From positions 26,368,393-26,432,392 of the forward strand of contig JAQMRL010000006.1 of assembly GCA_035578175.1 (NCBI GenBank): 64,000 nt of DNA. The letters run 5' to 3'. Positions within the stretch are counted from its first letter, which is position 1; each line of letters opens with the position of its first letter. Shown one piece after another: positions 33,010-42,322 of this stretch. Under the pieces are notes generated by a model. That model worked only from the letters and a program-made list of their open reading frames with translations. It was not told the origin of the DNA and searched no databases. The position numbers were made by a program, and so were the translations under genes. Source of the stretch: Catonia carolina (Eukaryota; Arthropoda; Insecta; Hemiptera; Achilidae).

Positions 33010-33739
33010 AATTACATTACCCGCGCGGCATCGCACGTGAAATAAATTTTTTTTAAACTAATTTTTTTGAATAATTTTTTATGAAAATATTAAGTTTTAA
33101 GTTTACACAGAAAAATTATCATGTTACCAAGAACGAATATTTTTCACAATTTTATACTGCTCGTTTTAGTGCAAAAAGAATTTTTGTTTTTAAAATATCT
33201 GCATCACTTTTTTGCATTCTCAGCTGTTTGTTCAGCTTTTTAAACAACTGTTGATGGGAAATTTACTTGTTTTTGTACATTTTGTTTTTGATTTGTGCCT
33301 TCTTGTTTCTTGCGTTTTCCCGTAAATTTAGATTTTTATCACTAGCAACATTTTTCTCAGAAACCAATAAACCTACCATACTGAAATTGTTACCAGTTAA
33401 TTATCTTGTATACCCACATATACCGACATTTTTATGACTTCCTCAGGTGCTCCGAAAATTAGTAATACGGAAAAAACGTAGAAAGCAATTTGTAAAAGTT
33501 TTATGTTATTAGTAATATTTTTTAAAAATGGTATGGTCTAAAGATTAAATATTGAAAAAATGTCACTAGCTCGAGAAGAAACCCGACACCTATGGTGTGC
33601 AAAGTTTAATTTCCGTATATTTTACCAATCCTATGAAAAATGTACCTAAATGCAACAGAAATTGTGTAGCTGCTGTATAAACTGTATACTCCAACGTTCA
33701 CACACACGCGCGCGCGCACACACACACACGCACGCGCGT

Positions 33740-33784
<45 letters not shown>

Positions 33785-33795
33785 GCCTATATATA
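33010..33795 (+). repeat. Family B repeat, copy B2, with terminal (AC)n
   Basis: Begins with the GC-rich head CCCGCGCGGCATCGCACGTG and continues through the body shared with B1. It reaches ATTGTGTAGCTGCT and TACTCCAACG, then a 76-bp (AC)/(CG) microsatellite. The head and the pre-microsatellite block recur at 63481-63600. Confidence 0.7.
33703..33778. repeat. (AC)n/(CG)n microsatellite at the end of B2
   Basis: An alternating purine-pyrimidine tract of about 76 bp. The open frames through it, both of them His/Thr- or Val/Cys-rich, are artefacts. Confidence 0.9.
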
Positions 33796-33796
33796 T

Positions 33797-34932
33797 ACCG
33801 GATGCCCCACGAAATGGTTGCTATTTTTGAATTAATATGCCGGACGTATCGCACACTCTACAGACTAGAAACTTTTCATTTATATATAATAAATAGATAT
33901 TTATTATTAAATAGATATAAACTGTCTAGGGTTCGCGGACGATCTGGCTTTACTGGCAGAGAGTGTTAAGGAAGCTAGATACCAGATAGAAACCCAAGAG
34001 CAATTAGCAGGAAAAGTTGGATTAAAAAACTCTTATGAAAAACTAATATGATGGCTAAGAGTCACTCTGCATAAATTCGGTAAACATAACCGGAAACTAA
34101 TTGGAACTAGTTAAATCGTTTAAATATCTAGGCGAACACATTACACACAACAATAAAGAAAACATAGCGTGGGAAGAGAGACTGAAAAAATTATCTAAAT
34201 CACAACAAATAACCAAAAACAAAAAAATGCTTATCTATACTAACAAAAATTAAACACTACAAAACGGTCATATAACCACATATGGCAGCGTAACATTAGA
34301 AAAAGTGACCAAGACAAAACCAATAGACAATGTCCTAAAACTCGAAAGACGAATCCTAAAAATCCTAAAATCCTAAAATCTGCATAGGAAAGCAAAACAA
34401 AGTAGATGGGCAATGAAGAATTCTAACAAATGATTAAGTCTATAAAAAAACGAACCCATAAAAGATATAATAAGGAAGAAAAGGATTTCTTTTCTTGGAC
34501 ATCTTATCAGAACACCTAAAGACAGAATTTTAAACAAGATGATTAGAAAACTCTTTCCAATGGTAACATCAGGAGCATGGATCCGAAATGTCAAAGAAGA
34601 CATGATCGAACTCGGATTAACTTTCGATGATTTAGAAAAGAAAAAAGAAACATTAAAACTCTTAAGAAATAAGGAAAGTAGATTTGAAACAAAATCAGAT
34701 GAAAGAACAAATCCAAGCAGGAAGAAACCGGTCGTTTCAGAGGAAGCTCGGCAAGCAAGATCAGCCCGAATGAGGGCATACTGGCAAAACATCAAGCTAA
34801 AGATTATGAAAAGGAAGAAGCTTTCTAAATTTGACTAAAGTGATCCTTTGTGGTCATAAAAGACAAAAAAATAGATATGTAAATAAGTACCCTCGAGTTT
34901 CATTTGCTTATGATTACTCAAAATAAAATGGC
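33797..34932. mobile_element. Family D single-TIR fragment, split by LINE F1
   Basis: TACCGGATGCCCCACGAAAT matches the outer end of D1. The TIR continues to about 33918 and resumes at 34869 (AAATAGATATGTAAATAAGT, then CCCTCGAGTTTCATTTGC). The second TIR is absent, and a LINE G fragment follows at once. Confidence 0.75.
33919..34868 (+). mobile_element. 5'-truncated LINE family F, copy F1, 10-bp TSD, degraded RT
   Basis: Flanked by AAATAGATAT at 33909-33918 and 34869-34878. It starts at the catalytic box (GFADDLALLAESVKEARY) and continues through FKYLGEHI, LERRILKIL and RISFLGHLIRTPKDRI. A last clean stretch at 34539-34838 (WIRNVKEDMIELGLTFDDLE onward) ends in TGGTCATAAAAGAC and A's. Several stops and shifts break the first half. 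The 99-codon frame is the intact C-terminal end. Confidence 0.85.
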
Positions 34933-35260
34933 GTTTTTACCTTCTGGAACATACCAGTGTGGCTGCTTAGGTATCCTGTGATCTAAAATCCTTGCCATGT
35001 GCTGTCTCCAACTATGGCGATAATCCTTTACCTTTTCGTTCAAGTTGTAAATACCCAATTCTGACCTTATTTCCTCATTCCTTTTTCTTTTCAAGCGTGT
35101 AAACCTGTTAGTTCTTCGCAGAAATCTCATCTCTGCCGTCTGGATTCTCCGCTCTTGGGTTTTTGTTGTTGTCCATGCCTCATTTCCATACAGAATAACT
35201 GGAGCTGACATAACTTTATAGAACTTTATTCTTGTGACTTTTCTCGCGCTATATTTTATA
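34925..35260 (-). pseudogene. LINE family G reverse transcriptase C-terminal fragment
   Basis: On the minus strand a 97-codon open stretch reads APVILYGNEAWTTT, RRIQTAEMRFLRRTNRFTR and RNEEIRSELGIYNL, then a W-x-x-H-x-AR block and KQPHWYVPEG. It aligns with the family G copy at 28379-28708. The catalytic box and everything upstream are missing. Confidence 0.75.
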
Positions 35261-35361
35261 CAGTTGTAATTAAATTAACTAAGATAGAAAAATGTATTTG
35301 CGAGGTGTGGCTATTAAATAACGAGACTGACGTTGTAAAAAATTTAATTTTAATTTTATAC

Positions 35362-35377
35362 ATAATCACTTATAGTC
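35362..35377 (+). repeat. Left target-site duplication of the full-length LINE
   Basis: ATAATCACTTATAGTC, repeated at 40297-40312. The outermost AT could belong to the tail on the right side, so the TSD is 14-16 bp. Confidence 0.9.
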
Positions 35378-35516
35378 GGAGTTGCGTTTTAGATTCGAAG
35401 TTGAACGGACGTCTTATCGTATCGCTCCGTTATCTGTTTAATTGTTGTATTAATTAGAATAATTCTGTGTTCGGAATTCCTGATCGTGCTGGTTAATTGT
35501 TTTACGAGTGTTCGAA

Positions 35517-36599
35517 ATGTCTTTATATTGTGACTGGATTCTTGTGATGCAATTAAAAAATAAGTTATTTTTTTGGTTATTTGTGATCACTTTTTTATTA
35601 ATAATTGCCGGAGTGGAACCTAATCCTGGTCCAAAGACTGTTGATGATGTGCTGCAGGTACTGGACGGTATAAACACGTTGGTGAAGGATATTCCCGTAA
35701 TAGCGGCTTCAATTGCGGATCTCAAATTGGCAATCGAGAGTGTTAGGCTGGAGAATGAAGAAATAAAAAATAAATGTTGTGAATTGGAGCGCGAGAACAA
35801 GGGCTTGCAAGCTAAGATTGATAACTTGGAAAGTTTCTCACGACGCTCAAATCTTATTTTTTTTAATGTGGAAGAACTGGCGCATGAGGATTGGGCAAAA
35901 ACCGAAGAGATCATTCTGAATGTGATTAAGGAGAAGATGGAGGTTGAAGTTAGCAGGAACGACATAGAACGGGCTCATAGGCTCGGCCGGAAACGTGGCC
36001 GACCGAGACCGATAATCATAAAACTGTGCCATTATAAGAAAAAATTGGAAATTCTTAAATCCTCTTCGAATTTGAAAGGAACGAGGGTTTCGGTTGCTGA
36101 GGACTTTACGCAGCGGGTTAAGCAGATTCGGAATGAACTCTATCAATACATGATGGATGCTAGACAACAGAACCATCACGCAGTTCTAAGATATGATAAA
36201 CTAATAGTTGATGGTCGAACATTTACCTTGGAACAGCTGAAATCCGATAAGTTGGTGGTGGCGGAGGAAGAGGACGAAGGGATGATGCCTGCTGGGGGAG
36301 AGGACGTGCCGAGGCTGGAGAATGGGAGGCGAGGAGATAGTGTTGCTGATAATCTATCGAGCGGGCCCATTGGAGGATGTGCTTCTGGGTTTTCGGAAAC
36401 GACTTCCCGGGGCGTCGTTTTGACCCCGGAAGGCAGCGTTATAGAAGTGCGGAAAAGTGGTATTAGTGGAGAGCTTGGAAAGAACCTCGATAGTAGGGTT
36501 GGTGGTATGAGGAGGTGGCTAAGCCGGGGAGTCGTAACGAGAAGCCAAATAAGGGTTAAATCCAATTCCAGCGGAAAGGATGCGGTGGTTAAAATATAG
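35517..36599 (+). CDS. LINE ORF1 protein with N-terminal 2A-like motif, coiled coil and RRM-like domain
   Basis: From the first ATG the product is 360 aa; the frame is open slightly upstream but without an ATG. Residues ~17-31 form a hydrophobic segment (LFFWLFVITFLLIIA) followed directly by GVEPNPGP (residues 32-39). This matches the 2A consensus D-V/I-E-x-N-P-G-P except that Gly replaces Asp. A Leu/Glu-rich coiled coil follows at about 60-105. Next comes RRSNLIFFNVEE to LRYDKLIVDG (about 107-230), which resembles the RRM/CTD ORF1 domain of L1/CR1-type elements (RAHRLG, RPIIIKL, AEDFTQR). The tail is Gly/Ser-rich. ORF1 proteins bind element RNA as a chaperone. The frame ends at TAG 36597-36599, in frame with ORF2. 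Confidence 0.85.
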   Translation: MSLYCDWILVMQLKNKLFFWLFVITFLLIIAGVEPNPGPKTVDDVLQVLDGINTLVKDIPVIAASIADLKLAIESVRLENEEIKNKCCELERENKGLQAKIDNLESFSRRSNLIFFNVEELAHEDWAKTEEIILNVIKEKMEVEVSRNDIERAHRLGRKRGRPRPIIIKLCHYKKKLEILKSSSNLKGTRVSVAEDFTQRVKQIRNELYQYMMDARQQNHHAVLRYDKLIVDGRTFTLEQLKSDKLVVAEEEDEGMMPAGGEDVPRLENGRRGDSVADNLSSGPIGGCASGFSETTSRGVVLTPEGSVIEVRKSGISGELGKNLDSRVGGMRRWLSRGVVTRSQIRVKSNSSGKDAVVKI

Positions 36600-36602
36600 C
36601 GG
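36597..36602 (+). promoter_or_regulatory. In-frame TAG CGG between ORF1 and ORF2 (candidate recoding site)
   Basis: ORF1 stops at TAG, followed by CGG. The reading frame then continues without a stop into ORF2. A stop followed by CGG resembles the type II viral readthrough context, best known with UGA. No ATG in this frame occurs before 36714. Whether readthrough happens is untested. Confidence 0.5.
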
Positions 36603-36713
36603 GACGGAAGCATTGGCTGTTTTTCAAGTGATTTGAGTTCGGTTGGAGGGAGAAAAAACGTGTCAAGTGGAAATGAATGTGAAAACGATAACGTGGGCAA
36701 TTGTTTTAGTCTG

Positions 36714-39700
36714 ATGTTCTGGAATTCGCACGGTATGGCAAATTTTTCGGGTTGTGATGTTCAACAGCAGTTGGTATGTAGCACCTTTTCAGTAATTTGT
36801 TTAAATGAAACCTGGTTCCAATCCCACGTTGATGATAATAGTGCTGGGTTTTTGAAGGGTTACAAGTCGTTCTCTGTTCCGGCTATCAAGTCCCAAACTT
36901 ACGGGAGAGCAAGTGGGGGAATATGTATGTACGTTCGAAGTGAATTATGTCCAAGATTAATTTCAGATAGCGATAGTTATTTATTTGTTAGAATGGAATT
37001 AGGTAATGTTGAATTTGTTGTAGGGACCGTGTATTTTAAACCCCATGAAAAGGAGAGAGGGGTGGGTGATCTTATTCAGTGTTTCCAGAAATATGAGCAG
37101 ATATTTAGAAATGCTCCTGTTTTAGTAGGAGGTGACTTTAACATCAGAATAGGGGACCTAAATCAGTTGGACACGAGGGACTTATTTGATCTTTCTAACG
37201 TAAATTCCGGAAGAGAGGTATTAGATAAATATGTGGATAAATATGGCCCAAAGTTCGTGGATGTAATGGAAGAAAATTCCTTTTTTGTTTTGAATGGTAG
37301 GTGCCTCAGCGACAATCCTGGTCAATTTACTTTTCATAATGCTAACGGAAGTAGCACAGTCGATTTGGTATGGGCTAATGCTTACTTTTTAGATATGATA
37401 GGTGACCTTAAAGTCAGCGATTTTATTCTGACTTCTGACCACTTGCCCGTGGTTGTTACACTGAATTCGTACGCCGTAAATTATAAGGCCCAAAGGAAGG
37501 TGATCAGAAAACATCGTTTAAAATTTAGGAGTGAAAAAATTAAAGAGTATAAAAAATTAATTAAACAGTCGAGTAAATTAAATAACTATAAATTTGATAA
37601 TGAGGCAATAAGTAGGAGAGATAATAGATGTTCGGATGAAGATAACAATAAAGATAAGGAACAGGTTGAATTTATTAATAATAATTTAATTCAATGTATC
37701 AAGGAAAGTGCGTTTGAATTGGGGATGTCGAGTGGTGGGGGGATTGTAAATGCAGGGTTCCGTAATAAACCATGGTTTCGCCATGAATGTAGGGCTCTTA
37801 AGATGCGACTAAGGAAGTCATACAGAATCTGCAGATCAATGGGGTTTGATGAGGGTAGGCTTAATGAATACTTACAATGCAAAAAATACTATAAAAATTA
37901 TTTAAAGAAAGTAAAAAATAATTACTTTGATGAAGTGAGGGAAAAAATCGAAAACATAAAAATAACTAAGGATTTTTGGTCGGCGATAAGAATTTTTAAA
38001 AGCAAACCTCCATTAATAAATGAAGTAAAAACAGAAAATTGGGTAGCTTTTTTTAGAAATAGGTATTTAATTGAAGGCTCTTTAACAACACAAATTTATA
38101 ATACGCATAATCCGGTATTAGATGAAGTGATATCGCTTGCGGAGCTTAGAAAAGCCCTTACGATGGTTAAAAATAACAAAGCGCCTGGATCGGACGGGCT
38201 GAGTTATGAATTTTATAAGAACTTACCGGTGGAGGGGGAAATTTACTTACTAAAATTATTTAATAAAGTGTTTTCTGGAGGAAAGCTACCAGCGGAGTGG
38301 GCGGCAGTTAGGATGTTCATGTTATACAAGAAGGGGGATCCTCGTGACCCTAATAATTATAGAGGTATAGCATTGATTAATAATGTTACCAAACTCTTTA
38401 CCGGAATACTAACAAACAGACTGTCCGTATGGACCAATGATTATGGGATTATCCCGGAATGTCAATCCGGCTTCAGGAAGAATCGGGGATGTGTAGATAA
38501 CATATTTTCATTGCACACTATTATTTATTTGCAAGTATTTTACAGAAAAAAAACACTGTATGCCTTGTTTGTTGATTTCAAGTCGGCCTTTGACCTAATC
38601 CCTCATGGGAAACTCTGGGAAAGTTTATTCCAAATAGGAGTTAGTAAGGGGTTTATTGATATATTTAGAGACCTCTACAACCAAGCAAATTTAGTAATAG
38701 AAAGCGAGAATACTGGCCTACATAAAGTAGATATTACCAGAGGAGTATTACAGGGTGACTCCGCAAGTCCACATCTTTTTTCCCTGTATATTTCTGACAT
38801 GGAAAGTTATTTTAGGGAAAGGGGTGCGCACGGTATTCCTTTAAATGGAAATATCGATATATTGCTTCTTCTTTTTGCTGATGATTTGGTTATATTTGGG
38901 GATAGTGTTATAGACTTAAAAAATAAAATAAATATTCTGGAAACCTACTGTAGGAAAAAGAGTATAGTAGTTAACACTTCCAAAACAAAGGTCATACCCT
39001 TTCATAGAGGCCGCCAAAAATCGACACTAAGCTTTTATTATGATAGCCAAAAAATGGAGGTATGTAACAAATACAATTATTTGGGTGTACCTTTTTTTTC
39101 ATCTGGTAGTTTTCGTGAAACCTGTAAAAGTTTTATAACTAAGGCTAGACTCTCAAGTTGTACAGTGCTGAAAACTATACAGAGGGCAAAGGTTAGGACG
39201 TGGGAGAGTAAAATGCGGCTGTATAATGCGATAGTTCTCCCTACTTTAATATACGGTGCTGAGATATGGGGCCCTTTTTATGTGGATATGGTTGAGACTG
39301 CGCAGCAATTTTTCATGAAAAATATGCTATACTTGGACAGATGTTCCCCGGGGTGGGCGGTACGAATGGAAACGGGTAGAGTTCATGTTGCATTTTATAT
39401 TTTCAAAAAATGTATTAAGTGGTTTGTCAAGGTAAACCAAATGGACTCGGTACGTTATCCTAGGCTCTGTTTTTTTAAACTCTTAGAGTTATACAACAAT
39501 GGGAATGTAAATATAAATAACAGGTACAACATCATATCAGTTATTGATAGAGCTGCTCGTTGTGCAGGTATCGAAAATATGACAGAGGTCTTTGCTAACA
39601 GTAGTATAGTAAATCAAAATATTAAAAAATTCAAAACCTATTTTTTAAATAGGGATAAAATAAGGGCCGTTAACTCTACAAATTGCCCCAATTTTAGGTG

Positions 39701-40088
39701 GATAAATCCTGAATTGGCTGTGGGAGAGTATCTCAGCATGAAAGTAGCGCCCTGGAAGGTGAGATGTATTTCACAGCTCAGATTGAGCTCTAACCGGCGC
39801 ATTTATTTATACGTGTATAATAGGAGCCATGTAATTGATCCCTCTAAGGAATGCCCCTGTTGCAATTTGAAAGCTTTAGAAACGCTGGACCACATATTGA
39901 TTGAATGCCCCATTTACAATGAATTTAGAGGAGGCATTTTTAAGGAACTTATAGGGAGCGAATTGGACACACATTCGAAGCTGGCTTTCCTGTTGAGTAG
40001 ATTTTCATTGAAAAAAATTGACGAGGTGTGTTATTTCGTGGTGTCAATGTTGAATATGAGGGCTTTTGCGGCGGAAATGATAGACTGA
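36714..40088 (+). CDS. LINE ORF2: AP endonuclease and reverse transcriptase
   Basis: Starting at the first in-frame ATG gives 1124 aa; the same frame is open back to the ORF1 stop at 36597. The endonuclease set is complete: N4, E32 (NETW), D141/N143 (GGDFN), D217 (TVDLVW) and S241-D242-H243. RT motifs: KNNKAPGSDGLSYEF (~487-500), YRGIALINN, GFRKNRGCVDN, FVDFKSAFD (D621), TRGVLQGDSASPHLFSLY (~675-692) and FADD at 721-724. A Cys/His cluster begins at C1047 (CPCC...H...C). The predicted role is target-primed reverse transcription: nicking of target DNA, then cDNA synthesis. The ATG sits at the very edge of the endonuclease fold and overlaps a TGA (TGATG) of a 13-codon out-of-frame ORF. Initiation may be by readthrough or reinitiation. 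Confidence 0.9.
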   Translation: MFWNSHGMANFSGCDVQQQLVCSTFSVICLNETWFQSHVDDNSAGFLKGYKSFSVPAIKSQTYGRASGGICMYVRSELCPRLISDSDSYLFVRMELGNVEFVVGTVYFKPHEKERGVGDLIQCFQKYEQIFRNAPVLVGGDFNIRIGDLNQLDTRDLFDLSNVNSGREVLDKYVDKYGPKFVDVMEENSFFVLNGRCLSDNPGQFTFHNANGSSTVDLVWANAYFLDMIGDLKVSDFILTSDHLPVVVTLNSYAVNYKAQRKVIRKHRLKFRSEKIKEYKKLIKQSSKLNNYKFDNEAISRRDNRCSDEDNNKDKEQVEFINNNLIQCIKESAFELGMSSGGGIVNAGFRNKPWFRHECRALKMRLRKSYRICRSMGFDEGRLNEYLQCKKYYKNYLKKVKNNYFDEVREKIENIKITKDFWSAIRIFKSKPPLINEVKTENWVAFFRNRYLIEGSLTTQIYNTHNPVLDEVISLAELRKALTMVKNNKAPGSDGLSYEFYKNLPVEGEIYLLKLFNKVFSGGKLPAEWAAVRMFMLYKKGDPRDPNNYRGIALINNVTKLFTGILTNRLSVWTNDYGIIPECQSGFRKNRGCVDNIFSLHTIIYLQVFYRKKTLYALFVDFKSAFDLIPHGKLWESLFQIGVSKGFIDIFRDLYNQANLVIESENTGLHKVDITRGVLQGDSASPHLFSLYISDMESYFRERGAHGIPLNGNIDILLLLFADDLVIFGDSVIDLKNKINILETYCRKKSIVVNTSKTKVIPFHRGRQKSTLSFYYDSQKMEVCNKYNYLGVPFFSSGSFRETCKSFITKARLSSCTVLKTIQRAKVRTWESKMRLYNAIVLPTLIYGAEIWGPFYVDMVETAQQFFMKNMLYLDRCSPGWAVRMETGRVHVAFYIFKKCIKWFVKVNQMDSVRYPRLCFFKLLELYNNGNVNINNRYNIISVIDRAARCAGIENMTEVFANSSIVNQNIKKFKTYFLNRDKIRAVNSTNCPNFRWINPELAVGEYLSMKVAPWKVRCISQLRLSSNRRIYLYVYNRSHVIDPSKECPCCNLKALETLDHILIECPIYNEFRGGIFKELIGSELDTHSKLAFLLSRFSLKKIDEVCYFVVSMLNMRAFAAEMID

Positions 40089-40296
40089 TTTGCTATACCG
40101 TCGCGCCAGGACTGATGTGATTTAATTTTGTTTTTTATGAACTTAATGTTTAAATTAATTAATTTTTATGAATACTTTACTATGTGTTAAATTGTGGAAT
40201 TTTAATGTATTGAAATTTAAATTTTAATGTCTTGTAGCAACTCTATTTGTATGGGTATATACCCGAACACAAATTATTGTATAAATAAATAAATAA
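40089..40296 (+). other. LINE 3' UTR and (TAAA)n tail
   Basis: A short 3' UTR contains a GTATGGGTATATACCCGAAC palindrome-like stretch at about 40249-40268. It ends in ATAAATAAATAAATAA. It likely carries the RNA signal recognised by the element's own RT. Confidence 0.65.
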
Positions 40297-40652
40297 ATAA
40301 TCACTTATAGTCACCTTCAATATACTCTTTTTCTCTATCCCTACAACGCTCCATACGAATTTTCCAACCAGCTTTCACAGACTCAAATCTTCTCCCCTTT
40401 AACGCAGATTTCACCTTAGGGAACAGATAGAAGTCACATGGTGCAAGATCTGGTGAATAAGGTGGATATTCTAACACTGAGATTATGTACTTGGTTAGGA
40501 ATCTCTTGACAGATAACGCGGAATGAGCTGGCGCATTGTCTTGGAGGAGAACTCATGATTTGTCCTTTTACATTTCGGAGCATTTATTCCTTACTCTTTG
40601 ACGTAGTTTAGAAAGTACCTAAAGGTAGTAATATTGATTAATTGTTTGATCT

Positions 40653-40874
40653 TCAGGAACCCAGTGAAGGTACACAATCCCGTGGATATAAAAAAAGAAT
40701 CATCATTGCTTTAAACTTTGACTTGCTCATTCGAGCTTTTTTGGTTCTCGGTGAAGTTTGGCTCTTACAGTGCAAGAATTGTCGCTTCTTTTCCGGATCA
40801 TAAGTAAAATACCACGTTTTATCACATGTTACTATCGTTTCCAAAAAATTTGTGTCATTTTCAGTCGCGTACAA
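40653..40874 (-). pseudogene. Mariner transposase central fragment (in M1)
   Basis: The minus strand encodes IVTCDKTWYFTYDPEKKRQ (first catalytic Asp block), then KSQTSPRTKKARMSKSKFKA. The mariner consensus there is CDETW. The frame breaks before the second Asp block. It is non-functional. Confidence 0.75.
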
Positions 40875-41213
40875 AGTGTCAGTACAAACATTTTTGCGAG
40901 CTTCATTTCAACATTTTTGAGCGGCACGTGTCCTGAAGAAGCTGACAGAAGATGACTTCCAGCACTTTTTCCAGTAATGGAAAATTTGCATGGGGAGTTG
41001 TAGGGATAGAGAAGGAGTGTATATGAAAGGTATCAATTAGTGATTATGTATAAAATTAAAATAAATTTGTTTACGTCAGTCTCCTTATTTAATTGCCACA
41101 CCTCGTATATAGTATATATATATTTTTGTAAAGTCAAAACAAATTTCCAGGATTGTTGAAATTATTTATATTAGTAGAATAAGCTACATTTCACGATTTT
41201 ATAGTTACTTATA

Positions 41214-42224
41214 CAGGGTGATTCATGAAGTTCTCCCCCCACTTCTACAGCACATTGTACTAGTAAAAATAATGAAAAAATGTTATATAAACATAGGTCC
41301 GAAAACGCTTCGTTAGCGAGTTACAGCTAGCGAAAGTTTCGCCTGGATTTCAGTTCACCAGGTGAAATGAGGTCTTCCTGGAATTGTGGTAAGGTAGATT
41401 AAGGGGCGAATTCAATCATTTCTTATGGTTTTTGATCTGATAAATTGAATAAAACAGGTCCCAGAACTGTAAGTTAAATAGTTTTTGAGAAAACCAGTGT
41501 CAAATGCAAAAAATGGAGTGAAAATCACATTTTTTCATCTTTGGGCAAGAATAACTTTGTTATTTCACCAAGAAACAGTTAAAATTTTTCAATAAAACAT
41601 GTAGAAAATTTTATTCTGAACAAACCGGTGTAAATAAAGTACACAGAAAGCGAATAGTTTTTGAGAAAACCAGTGTCAAATGCAAAAAAATGGAGTGAAA
41701 AAAATACATTTTTTCATTTTAGTTTTTCCGGTTAATTTTACTTTGTACTCTTATGAATAAAAACTCATTTAATCAAACATCTATTCGCTTTCTGTGTACT
41801 TAATTTACACCGGTTTGTTCAGAATAAAATTTTCTACATGTTTTATTGAAAAATTTTAACTGTTTCTTGGTGAAATAACACAGTTATCCTTGCCCAAAGA
41901 TGAAAAAATAAGTTTTTCACTCCATTTTTTGCATTTGACACTGGTTTTCTTAAAAACTATTTAACTTACAGATCTGGGACCTGTTTTATTCAATTTATCA
42001 GATCAAAAACCATAAGAAATGATTGAATTTGCCCCTTAATCTACCTTACCACAATTCCAGGAAGACCTCATTTCACCTGGTGAACTGAAATCCAGGCGAA
42101 ACTTTCGCTAGCTGTAACTCGCTAACGAAGCGTTTTCGGACCTATGTTTATATAACATTTTTTCATTATTTTTACTAGTACAATGTGCTGTAGAAGTGGG
42201 GGGAGAACTTCATGAATCACCCTA
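41214..42224. mobile_element. DNA element with ~445-bp inverted arms (near-palindrome)
   Basis: The tips read CAGGGTGATTCATGAAGTTC on the left and its complement on the right, with TA next to each tip. The left arm (41214-~41660) and right arm (~41783-42224) match almost throughout by eye. The ~120-bp spacer repeats part of the arm: GTTTTTGAGAAAACCAGTGT occurs at about 41482 and again at about 41658. No protein is encoded. Confidence 0.85.
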
Positions 42225-42289
42225 TAAAATCCTATAATCTTATATAAAATATTAGGTATTTATATTTAAAGTATAGATTATTAATCAAT

Positions 42290-42322
<33 letters not shown>

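Larger units (their letters stand above)
35378..40296 (+). mobile_element. Full-length non-LTR retrotransposon (CR1/L2-like), apparently intact
   Basis: A 4.92-kb element bounded by a 14-16-bp TSD. In order: a 5' UTR of about 139 bp; ORF1 with a hydrophobic N-terminus, 2A-like motif, coiled coil and RRM-like region; ORF2 with apurinic endonuclease, reverse transcriptase and a C-terminal Cys/His cluster; a 208-bp 3' UTR; and a (TAAA)n tail at about 40280-40296. No internal stop or frameshift disturbs either ORF. The clade is inferred from the architecture and the (TAAA)n tail; a phylogeny is needed to separate CR1, L2, Daphne and Crack. It inserted into mariner M1. Confidence 0.9.
35301..41105 (-). 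mobile_element. Foldback mariner, family M copy M1, interrupted by a 4.9-kb LINE
   Basis: The left end CGAGGTGTGGCTATTAAATA and the matching inverted right end at 41105 have TA beside the right tip. Removing the LINE (35378-40296) and one TSD leaves about 0.87 kb. Unique transposase sequence reads on the minus strand, from the C-terminus at ~40310 up to the first catalytic block (TCDKTW, ~40830). Near 40920 it switches to an inverted plus-strand copy of the transposase C-terminus and 3' end. The 5' half of the parent element is thus gone. The same junction is present in M3 and M4. Confidence 0.85.

Noticed and set aside
33606..33854. Cys/Val- and His/Thr-rich frames
   Set aside because: Translation of an (AC)/(CG) microsatellite.
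35450..36700. Antisense frames over the LINE ORF1 (171, 110 and 174 codons)
   Set aside because: Shadows of the sense ORF, which carries recognisable domains.
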